Shown here: one piece after another, positions 10,414 through 20,077 of the stretch
How positions within the stretch are numbered: position 1 is the stretch's first letter
Layout: every line of letters starts with the position of its first letter
Source of the DNA: Chara braunii
Lineage: Eukaryota; Streptophyta; Charophyceae; Charales; Characeae
Length of the DNA: 27,761 nt
Direction: 5' to 3'
Assembly: GCA_003427395.1 (NCBI GenBank)
Contig: BFEA01000129.1
Location: 2,980,596 to 3,008,356, forward strand
Notes under the pieces: model-generated
What the model was told of the DNA's origin: nothing
The model's database searches: none
Seen by the model: the letters and a program-made list of their open reading frames with translations, nothing else
Position numbers and translations under genes: made by a program

Positions 10414-11798
10414 TTCTTTGTCTTTGTTTTATAAAGCATCAATAACTTTAATCTCATCCATCAAAACAAAAAGTGCGATCAGATTGACATACCAGGAAAG
10501 ATTAGGAAGGACTAGGAGGGGATACCTACTACAAATTTGGTCTACTTAGATTTTTAAAATTTGAACCTCTTTCAGTGCTTCCTGTCCAAACCATCTTAGT
10601 TCCTATTGTCTCACCCCTTCATATTTAATGTAAACAGCTTTCTCTTCTACCTTTTGTTCTTCCGTTGTGAGCGACAGGATGACGACAGCCCCTGGTGAAA
10701 AATTATCTTTTATGAATTTCATTATTTCCATTTTGATCCAAGATTCTCCAGCCATAACACTTGTAAGCGACACAAGTGAAATAAACTGGGGTTTGGTTTC
10801 TTGTACAATTATTTCCCCATATGCTGCGCCTTGCGGAGTTGACAAACTCACCTGCCAATTCCCCCCTTTACACCTGACAGGCAGAATGACAACTCCTCTT
10901 TTAGATGGTGGTAAGTCACCCTGACCTAAAACCATCATTTTCCTAAGTTTTTGTGTCTTGCTGGTGGCCGACAGGTCTATTACGTCAGGATCCATTAATT
11001 CCCCTTCTTTAAGTTATCCTCTTACTTCCTCCTTCCTCTGTTTCTCAGTCCTAACATTCACAGGGTCCTGAACTTCTTTTATTGATTGCTCTGATACGAT
11101 CAAGAATTTCCTTTTCCCTGTTATTACAAACACCACTTCTTTAATTCCTTGAACAATATTTACACACTCCTGAGTAGTTGGTCTAGGAGGGTTTTCCTCT
11201 TCAAGGACCTGAGAAAGCAACTTGGGAGAACTAACCTCTTCACCCGACGACACAACAGCGTCGTCTGTGTCCTTATCCATTTGCTGGACATCTTGGCCTT
11301 TGTCTGATAATGTTGCCCCACAAGATTGTGGAAAAAGTGGACTGAGTGTGCCAGATGTCGCTGAAACAAAGTTGTTTCCAACAGACTGCAACACAACCCC
11401 TGAAGGACAGGGAAAAGATTGTCATTTTGTGAAACTATAGCCTCAAGTACCTCTTTTTGCTCCAACACTGTGGGAAGGTTTGCTGAACATGCATCTTTTG
11501 TTCATTTATTCCTTAGGAGAAGCTTGTTGACAAACTTGATGGGAACTTCTGAGCCGGTAGGCATAATAAGGAGGAGGTTGTATCCCCCAGGACCATTCAT
11601 GAACCCTCGCTTGGAAACTGCTGAGTTGGCAAACATATTAGGGAGAAGGTAATACCCCCCTAGACTTGTGAGATCTCTCTTGAGACCTGTTGCGTTTTCT
11701 GTAAGGTTGTCCTACCCTTCAATATCCCTTGAGCTTCCTCTGTTGTCTCATGAACACTCTTCTGACCCACAGTCAAGGTACCCACTTTTGAGTGCGCT

Positions 11799-11829
<31 letters not shown>

Positions 11830-14141
11830 CCAATTCTCACACCTTCCTCAATCAGCTTATGATGTTTGAACCTGAACTTGCTTGGAGTTAGAGCCAAATG
11901 ATGAGGTTTGTTCTGGGCAGATCCACGATTGTTGGATGAATCCATCTTCCTCTTACACTTGTCTCTTCCCCTTGCCAATTTCACAACAGATCTGTCTCCC
12001 TTATTCCTTTTGTTCTCAGGGGAGTAAGATATTTGCCTTCTTTCAATAGCCTTGATTTTTCTCAGGCTACTAAAGTTTGCTGTGTTTTGTCCTTGGAATC
12101 CACAACATTCCCAACCCCTTGCTTCTCACTTGAAACACAGTCTTGAAAACTACCAGTAGGCAACACTTGAGGGAGAAATATGTCTTTCACTACAGTAAGT
12201 AATCTGTGATACGTACTTGGCCAATCCAAACCTTGTGGCAGACCATTTTTCAAGGTCTGTTTTAAGCTCTCACTATTCACCAGCACTACCATCAGATCTG
12301 TGTGGAACTGCAACCAATACTCTTTTTCCCAACTCGGGAACTTGACTTGCAAATTTAGAATTAGCCATTCCCCCAACATAGTAAGTTCCGATTGAAGATC
12401 TATGCCCCTTTCATTTTTGTTGACCAACAGATACGAAATTGGCGAGATAACAACTGGCACAGGCTCTACTTCCATAGGTTCCTCACTAATTGCCACTTTC
12501 AGTGGATCAATGTTCATTGGTTGGTTCTCTTTTGTAGGATCAAACTCTTTTCAATTGTGTGTTTTTTCTCATGAGTGAGGGTCTTTTCTGGTTGGTTTAC
12601 CGCTCGTTGATTTTGCACCTCAGAAGAGAGTGTTGTTTTTTCTTCAATATTCTTCTACCCCTTTTTGCCTATTACTTTCCATTCCGTTCCCTGAACAGAG
12701 TTTGATTTAGGAAGATATCTCATCGGGTCAGACCCCAGATTTTTTGAGCCTTCACTCCTCGATCTTGGAGACTGTGCGGACAGTGCCAGACTGCTTCTCA
12801 TTTGTGACCCATTTTGTCTTTTGGACTGGTCCTCATTGTCTCCCATCCCCATCGACCTTCCCCCCGTACTTACTGGAGATGCTGTCTTCAATGGATTAGG
12901 CTGAAACTCTTGCCGCTTTTGATGTTGCAGTGTCAAGGGAGAGGGAGAGTGAATTTGGTGTTGTCCTCCTCTTCCCCCCCCCCCCCTTCGTTGAGTCGAA
13001 TGTTGATGTGTATGAGGCATTTGAGGAGGGAGTCAATTCACAGGCGGGCGTAGATACTTTCTCACATCACCCCTTCCGTCCCAAAACCAGCCGATTGGTT
13101 GACCTGATTGGTTACACTCCTCACTGTACACCCATTCATCATACCCTTGAAGCATTGGGGCCCATCTATGTGGTCTCAGAGGATCCCTCTTGAGTTCTGG
13201 TGTGGGCGTAAAGCATGTTGAGAATGGAGAGGACATCAAAATTCAACACTGAGATGTCCATATGCTTTACACTTGAAGCACTAGGGCCGAAACTTGAGGG
13301 TCGTATGGATCTGATAGACCCTTCCCCCCACCCTAAACGGAATGATGTCATCCTGTGGAAAAGGTTGATCCTTAGGTAAGTCCAAGGTCATCATCAGGTA
13401 ATCATCGCGCTTGGCTACATATGACGGCAGTGGATCAATAAAATCCACAATATTGTACTGCTGCCAAAAATCTTGAATGAACGCCGCTTGGACTTCAATT
13501 GGAATATGCCTAAGCTCGACCCAGTAAAATTCTTTCATTAATTGGTGTCTTTTTCCTTCCGGACCCATTTTCTTTGGCAACCACGGATAAATTCTTACCT
13601 CAGATCCCTCCTACTTCAATTTTTTTCAGTCATCCATGTGCTACTTATATTTCTTTAATAGAATGATAACTGTGAAGACGGGGGGTGACACTGGTTGAAT
13701 TAAAAATAATTCAAAAACCGCATTGGGACCATCCTTCATTGCCTCCAGCCTTTTGCAGATCCATTTTGTCTTATCGTTCATTGATTTGACTGCACTATTG
13801 TTATAGAATATCCAATTATTGACATGTTTGGTGTAAGCCGCGTCCCTTTTTGCCAATTTGTTTGTTGGAAATGCCTCCATTAGTGTTTTCCTACCTCCTT
13901 GGTCATTACCACCTGTTCTGATGCCTGGAGGAAAAGAGATCAAAAATACGTCCTAGTCGAGGAGAGATTCCTCATTGGGACTGAGAGATTGGAGGACACA
14001 AGGGGATGGGAGTCTGGAAACAATGACGTACCTCTGTGTAAACGCACACCACTACCACCTAAGAGAATTCTCCAACTACGTAATCGTTTCCTCTTGTTGC
14101 TTCGTACTCGCTTTCCTTCGCTTGATTCCCTCCACTATCCC
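10414..14141 (-). pseudogene. LINE ORF1-like region with CCHC-like knuckle, broken
   Basis: ORF1 proteins of L1 elements bind RNA. From 14141 to about 13240 one frame is continuous for about 300 codons apart from TAG at 14076, 14052, 13953, 13641, 13611 and 13281 and TGA at 13626. It contains WVELRHIPIEVQAAF and, right after the last TAG, CFKCKAYGHLSVEF. That is a CX2CX4H knuckle whose fourth ligand is Phe instead of Cys. Further on the frame shifts repeatedly: a Gln/Pro/Ser-rich stretch (13020-12655), a charged stretch (12517-12062), a basic stretch containing an A28 tract on this strand, then 11394-10414. The last part is in phase with the endonuclease and separated from it by TGA 10411. 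If all this is ORF1 it is unusually long (over 1,200 codons). An extra inserted sequence is an alternative. Confidence 0.65.
11802..11829. repeat. Homopolymer T28 (A28 on the LINE sense strand)
   Basis: 28 consecutive T. On the LINE sense strand it encodes nine consecutive lysines within an otherwise Lys-rich stretch, so it may be an expanded lysine run or the tail of an older insertion. Confidence 0.9.
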
Positions 14142-14916
14142 NNNNNNNNNNNNNNNNNNNNNNNNNNNNNNNNNNNNNNNNNNNNNNNNNNNNNNNNNNN
14201 NNNNNNNNNNNNNNNNNNNNNNNNNNNNNNNNNNNNNNNNNNNNNNNNNNNNNNNNNNNNNNNNNNNNNNNNNNNNNNNNNNNNNNNNNNNNNNNNNNNN
14301 NNNNNNNNNNNNNNNNNNNNNNNNNNNNNNNNNNNNNNNNNNNNNNNNNNNNNNNNNNNNNNNNNNNNNNNNNNNNNNNNNNNNNNNNNNNNNNNNNNNN
14401 NNNNNNNNNNNNNNNNNNNNNNNNNNNNNNNNNNNNNNNNNNNNNNNNNNNNNNNNNNNNNNNNNNNNNNNNNNNNNNNNNNNNNNNNNNNNNNNNNNNN
14501 NNNNNNNNNNNNNNNNNNNNNNNNNNNNNNNNNNNNNNNNNNNNNNNNNNNNNNNNNNNNNNNNNNNNNNNNNNNNNNNNNNNNNNNNNNNNNNNNNNNN
14601 NNNNNNNNNNNNNNNNNNNNNNNNNNNNNNNNNNNNNNNNNNNNNNNNNNNNNNNNNNNNNNNNNNNNNNNNNNNNNNNNNNNNNNNNNNNNNNNNNNNN
14701 NNNNNNNNNNNNNNNNNNNNNNNNNNNNNNNNNNNNNNNNNNNNNNNNNNNNNNNNNNNNNNNNNNNNNNNNNNNNNNNNNNNNNNNNNNNNNNNNNNNN
14801 NNNNNNNNNNNNNNNNNNNNNNNNNNNNNNNNNNNNNNNNNNNNNNNNNNNNNNNNNNNNNNNNNNNNNNNNNNNNNNNNNNNNNNNNNNNNNNNNNNNN
14901 NNNNNNNNNNNNNNNN
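14142..14916. other. Assembly gap (775 N)
   Basis: An unbroken run of N. Apparent long frames crossing it are artefacts. The 5' end of the LINE and the start of the adjacent microsatellite fall inside it. Confidence 0.99.
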
Positions 14917-15009
<93 letters not shown>

Positions 15010-15010
15010 C
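14917..15010. repeat. (TC)n then (TATC)n microsatellite
   Basis: Pure TC dinucleotides from the gap edge to about 14948, then TATC tetranucleotides to about 15009. It probably caused the assembly gap. Confidence 0.98.
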
Positions 15011-15989
15011 CCATCTCTAGCTAGATTTAGTAAGCTTTGCGGAGGTTCGTGGGGAGATAATCTTTCCACGGTGTACCCTGGAATACGAAAATTACTGAGG
15101 TAAACGTAGGAATCCGGGTGGGTCCACAGACCAGTCGGAAATGGTAAGAAGAGCGATTTTGGTATGAATCGAGAACAATTATTGGTAGGAAGGAAGTCCA
15201 ATTTTTATGGTATGAATCGAGTCCATGATCTTGTAAGGAGGATGTCCAATATTAGGGTGAACTGAGTGTGTTCGTTCTAAAAGGAATCAACACTGAAATC
15301 AAGTCAAAAAACTTTTGTGGTATGAAGCGAGACGATTTTCTGGTAGGAGGGAAGTCCAGTATTGGGCAACCAAGTGTAAGCGGTCTGGGATAAATCAAAG
15401 CCGAAAGCAAATCTTTTTTGGGGGGATGAATCGAATCCAATTCTAGCACGATTCAAACCCAAATTTTTTGTAGGAATCGAGTCCATATTGTGGTAGAAAT
15501 CAAATTCAATTTGGGAAGAATCAAGACCGATCTCGAACCCGGTGATAGCTTAGGTGCTGTATACGGTTTGAATCAGACGGACAGGTCGTGCTGGCAAATA
15601 CAGGAGTCTGTAACCAGGGATAAGTCCGTAAGGGAATCGACACGGAAGTCCCTCTGTTCAACTATACAATATTGGGGCTGGGATCCTGGGATAAACAGTT
15701 AAAGGATGTACTATATGGTATACTGTTCGATATAGCGACCGGATGCAGAATAGCATTACAAAGCGATTCCAGTAAAGGGTAAAGTAAACGGAAATTGAGC
15801 ACGAAAAGGCATGAATCGACAGGACTAGAAACGAGATCCGCGGGATGGATGAAATTAGAAACTGTCTCTGAGACTGGGGGACGAGGAGGGTGGAGATGGT
15901 CTGCCGGATTCAGAAGGGATCGAGAGCAGCATGATATCGGTGAACAGAATCAGTATGTATCGGTGGACCGATCCATCCAACAACCAAGA
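15011..15989. repeat. Degenerate repeat with recurring GGTATGAATCGAGTCCA-like motif
   Basis: Related 17-mers start at 15161, 15209, 15319, 15423 and about 15470, spaced about 48, 110, 104 and 48 bases. A second motif, GTAGGAGGGAAGTCCAATATT-like, recurs at about 15185, 15233 and 15343. This looks like an old, diverged tandem array. The rest of the segment holds short open frames with no recognisable protein. Confidence 0.6.
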
Positions 15990-16215
15990 CAAAGGCAAGC
16001 AAAGAAGGTATGGCGGAGGAAAGAGAAAATAATACAACCACGGAAAGAATGGCAGGAATAACGGGACAGGGGGAGAAAAATAGGGACAGAAACGATACAG
16101 AAGAAGGAATGATGGAAAAGGAGGAGAGCAAAGGGTGGAAGAGAAGGGACCGATTAAGAAAAGGAGTAGGGAAAAGGAGGGAAAATATTAAAGGAGAGGA
16201 AACAGGTATAGTATA
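15990..16215 (+). other. Purine-rich strand segment
   Basis: About 220 bases with very few pyrimidines on the plus strand, made of GGGA, GAAA and AGGA words. The translated frame is a low-complexity Glu/Arg/Lys string that I do not regard as a gene. Confidence 0.8.
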
Positions 16216-16498
16216 GGAACGTCGCAGAGAGGGACGGGATTAGAACAGCAGTCGGCTACAAACTACTGCCATCTTCACGAACGGGAAGAGTATTTAAAGG
16301 GAAATGGGTGATGCGAATCCTCATGAGTTGACCTGTTTGGTGCTTGAGAATCCCCTTGAAGAGTTGCGCTACGCAGCAACGAAACGCGTCGAGGTAAAAG
16401 CGTAGTTTGGAGGGAAAGATATGTGGTGTTTCCTTGGAGTTTTTTCGATAGATATTGGATGATTTTGATCGAAGGGTATTTCCGTTCTCCACCTATTC
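16216..16498. other. Mixed sequence without recognised features
   Basis: About 280 bases of ordinary complexity between the purine-rich and pyrimidine-rich tracts. I see no supported gene, RNA or repeat in it. Confidence 0.4.
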
Positions 16499-16603
16499 TC
16501 TTTCTTCTTCTTCTTCTTCTTCTTCTTTCGGGTTATTGACACGATTTCTTTTCTATGACCTCGCTTCTCTTTCCAAACGTCGTACCTCTCCCTCTCTCTC
16601 TCC

Positions 16604-16695
<92 letters not shown>

Positions 16696-16696
16696 N

Positions 16697-16772
<76 letters not shown>

Positions 16773-16870
16773 CCTCCCTCCCCCTCTCACTCTCTCTACT
16801 TTTTTCCCTCTCTTTCTCTTTCTCTCCCTCTCTCTCTCCCCCTTTCTCTCTTTGTCTCTCTGCCTCCCTC
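16499..16870. repeat. (CT)n microsatellite with TTC and CCCT margins
   Basis: It begins with TTC trinucleotides (about 16500-16528). After a short unique stretch it becomes near-pure CT from about 16590 to 16768 with one N near 16696, then CCCT and CTTT variants to 16870. Ser/Leu or Glu/Arg strings in its frames are artefacts. Confidence 0.97.
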
Positions 16871-16875
16871 ACTAC

Positions 16876-16985
16876 GAATATGATGCATCCTTAAACGCCA
16901 TTTCTGAGCACCGAGACCCGCACATGTGACAGTAGTCGACTCACACAAGCCAGATACATGTACGTACCATTGCCGCAGAGCTTAC
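16876..16985 (+). repeat. Dispersed repeat, copy 1
   Basis: The segment GAATATGATGCATCCTTAAA, continuing into an ACGCCATTTCTGAGCACCGAGACC part, recurs with changes at 18083-18126. A shorter match lies at 18550. The downstream ACATGTGAC and ATTGCCGCAGA words are shared with the third copy. Confidence 0.7.
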
Positions 16986-17059
16986 AACATGCCCGGAATT
17001 ATGTTTGTACCACTCCCTCTGAGAAAGATGCTTCTTCTACCCCCCTAGCATCAATCGCA

Positions 17060-17132
17060 TTCCTTCTCTCTCCCTCTCTCCCCCTCTCTCTCTCCCTCTC
17101 TCTTTCTCTCTTGCTCTCTCTCACACACCAAT
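17060..17132. repeat. Second CT-rich microsatellite
   Basis: Interrupted CT/CCCT repeat, probably from the same pyrimidine-rich family as 16499-16870. Confidence 0.9.
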
Positions 17133-17148
17133 TCGAAATCATGCGAAT

Positions 17149-18082
17149 AACACAGGATTCGTGAAAACCTAACAAATCAAATTGTTAGGTTTGCACGAAA
17201 TGTATTCAAGATTATGATAGCACACTTTTTATACCTTCTCTAAGAATGAAATTCTACGTGAAGTGAAACAACCGGAAAAAAAAAAAATAGAAAATTATTT
17301 TTTTAGAACCACTAGAAGTAGCGAGGAAAAAACCAGGTTTTTTCATATAAAATCACTACCTGGTCAAACAACGTATATTCAAGAACCGAAATATTTTATT
17401 ATTTTCTTCTCACAAAAAATCATGTTTATAGTCCTATAAGATGTATCGCACGATCAATGCATTCGGGGTTTTTCGAACACGCAAGTATGTTCACAAACAT
17501 ATTCTCCCACGCCTGGGCGAACATTTTTTTTTTTTTTGCTTGTTTTAATTTTTTTTCTATTTTTTTTAATTATAAAACCGTGTTTCACGAATAATTTGAA
17601 AAATCGCCCAGGCAAAAGTTGTTTGTATTCTTATTTTAAATAACATATATTTTTTGCAAAAGTTTTTTTTGTTAACGTCAAATTGATTTATTGTCTCATA
17701 AGTTAGTTTTTGCAGATCTTGGTTTCTTACCTAACTGCTGAAAATGACTTATAGTTTTATAAATGAGTATTCACCAAAAGTTGTGTTTTTAATATCTTTC
17801 AAGTTTGCCTAATAGTCCTTTAAAATTATCATCTTCGAGCTTTTGCTTTTGGGCAATTAACTGAGAATGACTTATAGCCATATAAGAGGATTTTGCAAGA
17901 AAGGGTTTTCATGCACATTTTGAGGAACGGTTTACTTATTACCTGATTTTTTTCCTCCTCTATGGAAAAAAAATCAAAAACATAATTTTTTGTATCAAAA
18001 ATATCGGTTTGCCTTTTACCTTTTCATTCTATTAAAAATGTGAGGCTTTATCGTTTTGTTAGGTTTTCACGAATCCAGTGTT
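17149..18082. mobile_element. Inverted-repeat-bounded element, non-coding
   Basis: 17155-17176 (GGATTCGTGAAAACCTAAC then AAA) is the exact reverse complement of 18055-18076. With one mismatch the inverted repeat extends to 17149 and 18082 (28 bp), and its inner CAC...GTG boundary is at 17151/18080. The interior is AT-rich with no long frame. It has two related blocks about 124 bases apart around ATGACTTATAG (about 17742 and 17866) and a weaker one near 17427. I found no clear target-site duplication, so the superfamily is open. A MITE or a fold-back element are both possible. Confidence 0.6.
17158..17199. repeat. Perfect-looking hairpin inside the left inverted repeat
   Basis: Arms 17158-17175 and 17182-17199 pair at 17 of 18 positions around the 6-base loop ATCAAA. 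The right arm is a second copy of the terminal sequence in the orientation found at 18055-18072. Confidence 0.8.
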
Positions 18083-18150
18083 GAATGTGATGCATCTTTA
18101 AACGCCATTTCTGAACACTGAGACCTATGTTAAATAGAGTATACGTACGG
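18083..18150 (+). repeat. Dispersed repeat, copy 2
   Basis: GAATGTGATGCATCTTTAAA and the following ACGCCATTTCTGAACACTGAGACC match copy 1 with a few transitions. It starts immediately after the right inverted repeat of the 17149-18082 element. Confidence 0.7.
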
Positions 18151-18180
18151 GGGCTTTTCGTATGAAACGTACAGGTAAAT

Positions 18181-18500
18181 CCTGTACGGGATCTGTACGG
18201 GAACCTGTACGGGAACCTGTACGGGAACCTGTACGTCTTGTACGCCTCCGTATGAAAAAGCAAAAAAAAAAAAAAAAAAAGTCATCAAAAAAATCCGAAA
18301 AAAATAATGTGATGTAACAACACAAAACAAGAAACATTTTGGCCGAACACCATCTCCAGATTCTTATTAGAATTGGAGGGAAAAAAAAATAAAAAAATAT
18401 CGGATTTAAAAAAAAAAAAAAAAAAAACTCGTACGGGACCTCTACCGTATGAGTAGTGTACGACTACAAACGTACGAATCCGTACTCGTACGAGGGTGCG
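18181..18500. repeat. CCTGTACGGGAA tandem repeat and GTACGGG-rich flank
   Basis: 18181-18236 holds about four and a half units of the 12-mer CCTGTACGGGAA, one unit short by a base. Further GTACGGG and CGTACG words follow at 18429-18500, after two A-tracts (about 18259-18279 and 18408-18426). It resembles the GTACGGG heads of the elements at 20-24 kb and may be a diverged relative. Confidence 0.75.
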
Positions 18501-18528
18501 TACAAGTGGCAACGCTGACCGAAACTTG

Positions 18529-18675
18529 CACATGTGACTTGTCTCTGAAAACAGCGAATATGATGCATCATAAAACGCCCTTTCGTATACATGTGACACG
18601 TCACTACAAACGGCTCGCTGCTCCAATCAGACGCTCGTGATCGGCCATTTCAACGGTTGCATTGCCGCAGAAATA
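18529..18675 (+). repeat. Dispersed repeat, copy 3 (diverged)
   Basis: It carries ACATGTGAC, GCGAATATGATGCATCATAA, an AACGCCCTTTCG variant and ATTGCCGCAGA in the same order as copy 1. It lacks part of the middle. Confidence 0.5.
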
Positions 18676-19589
18676 CAGGATAATACTTTGAAATTAATTA
18701 ACGCTACCCCATTTACACACTTAGCTTTCATAGAGATAAGTCTCCACTGCTTCCATACGTTATGACTAAAGTCAACACACACGGTCTAAGGCCTCAACCA
18801 TATTCGCGGCAGCTATGAAAGACAGGATGTGGAATCCAGTGGACCCCTTACATCTTGCGGAAAGCTTGATGTGGTGCTGCTAAGCGTTCATATTTTTAGT
18901 GCGCGTGCGCTAGGCGCGTCACGCAATTCAGTGACCCTTAATACGTTTTCTAAAGTATCTTCTGACAAGAAAATTTGCACATCAAATTTCTAGAGTAAGT
19001 AGACTGGTGTCGTACTCTTCATTTTTCTTGAGTCTAGAGTAGTGGAGTTGGACCCATTGGCACCAGACGACTTACATTTCCTTAGAATTGATACTTTTTA
19101 CTAATTTTATTAACTTGGCCGTCCAAAATAAAACCCTGTATTTTTTTAGGTTGTTTTTCTGGGCGCTCAGGCAGCCAACTTGTGTCCGGATACACGCTCG
19201 GGTGCCAGACCAGGCATGACCCGCAGGCAAGGTGCAGCGCAACATCAGCGCAAAAAAAAAAAAAAAAAAACGAAAGTCTAAAAATTCCCTAAAACAAAAT
19301 ATGTTGTGTAGAATTGCAAGGCAAATAAGTTTTGGATAAGGGTTACAATAGAATTCCTCATCAAATCGGAGATAAAAAAGAGAATAACAAAAACACACTA
19401 AAGGACCCCCCTTTGACCCCTCTTAGCACCTTGAAAAATAATTAATACCCCTATTGACCCTGCGGACAGCCAACTCTCAAAAAATGAAACGAGCCCCGAT
19501 TGCGGTTCCTCAGGGTAAGCCTAGAAAGGCCAGAATTTTTTATTTTATTTTTTTTTGCACGCCCGATCCCTAAAGTGTCAGTTCCCGTG
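18676..19589. other. Intergenic stretch with no supported gene
   Basis: Mixed-composition sequence. A GC-rich block near 19165-19225 shares CACGCTCGGGTGCC and GGCATGACCCG-like words with 19593-19632, in the same orientation. That suggests an older related repeat fragment. A20 and T-rich tracts are present. I see no tRNA-like fold or recognisable protein. Confidence 0.5.
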
Positions 19590-20077
19590 GGCGTCACGCT
19601 CGGGTGCCCAGATGGGCAGGCCCACCCGGGCATGAAAAACTTCCTAGAAAAGAATATAAATTAGCGAGTGAGCGAGAATGTTTTTGACACGACCATGTTT
19701 GCGATTTTTATTTTTTGGTTGGCACGGCTAAATGCCCTTAAAATTAAAGATGTATACTTCACATCATATAAAACTCAATAGAAATAACTCAAAATATAAT
19801 AAAGTTTTTTAGGCCCCTCAATAAAGTAACAACAAAAAGTAAAAAGTGAAAAAAAAAAAAAAAATTCTTATGTTTTCACACCACCCGTTTTGTCTAATTT
19901 TAATTTTTTTTTGGCTCAGCAGAATGAATGAAAAATATTTAGGCATGTACCTCACATAGTACAGCACTCACAAAAAAACATTCACAAAAAAAAACGTATT
20001 TTAGGCTACAAAATAATTTTGGCGCGGGTCGAATGCCTTCGGGTTCAGACTTCGAACGGGACCCCGATGAGCATATA
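19590..20077 (+). repeat. Family element copy B (diverged head)
   Basis: From about 19670 it aligns with the body of copy A: a GAGTGAGCG-like word, TTTTTGACAC..CCATGTTTG, a GGCCCC..AATAAAG block, then a TTCGGGTTCAGAC tail ending GGGACCCCGATGAG. Its head (19593-19632, CGCTCGGGTGCCCAG) differs from the other copies. Copy A starts within a few bases of its end, without a long TA tract between. Confidence 0.65.

Larger units (their letters stand above)
8520..14141 (-). mobile_element. L1-type LINE retrotransposon, degenerate, truncated at both ends
   Basis: Read on the minus strand: a first reading frame with one CCHC-like knuckle, then an apurinic-type endonuclease, then the N-terminal half of a LINE reverse transcriptase. 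The 5' side runs into the N gap at 14142. The 3' side is lost inside the RT at the junction with the gypsy LTR, so no poly(A) tail is present. Such 3' loss is not how target-primed reverse transcription truncates LINEs, so it points to a later deletion, recombination or misassembly. Several one-base frameshifts and about 25 in-frame stops show decay. Confidence 0.85.

Noticed and set aside
11519-11660. GAGGAGG and AAGGAGG words as ribosome-binding sites
   Set aside because: The window is eukaryotic, and the words lie antisense to the LINE frame.
13899-15024. Very long plus-strand open frames of over 340 codons
   Set aside because: Most of their length is the N gap plus the TC/TATC microsatellite. 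The real coding signal at 13899-14141 is on the minus strand (LINE).
16369-16929. Ser/Leu and Glu/Arg repeat proteins on both strands
   Set aside because: They are translations of the (CT)n microsatellite.
17149-18082. CACTA-type assignment for the inverted-repeat element
   Set aside because: The ends read CACAGG/CCAGTG rather than CACTA/TAGTG, and no 3-base target duplication was found.
18181-18236. CRISPR-like array
   Set aside because: Units are contiguous 12-mers without spacers in a eukaryotic repeat context, so it is a simple tandem repeat.
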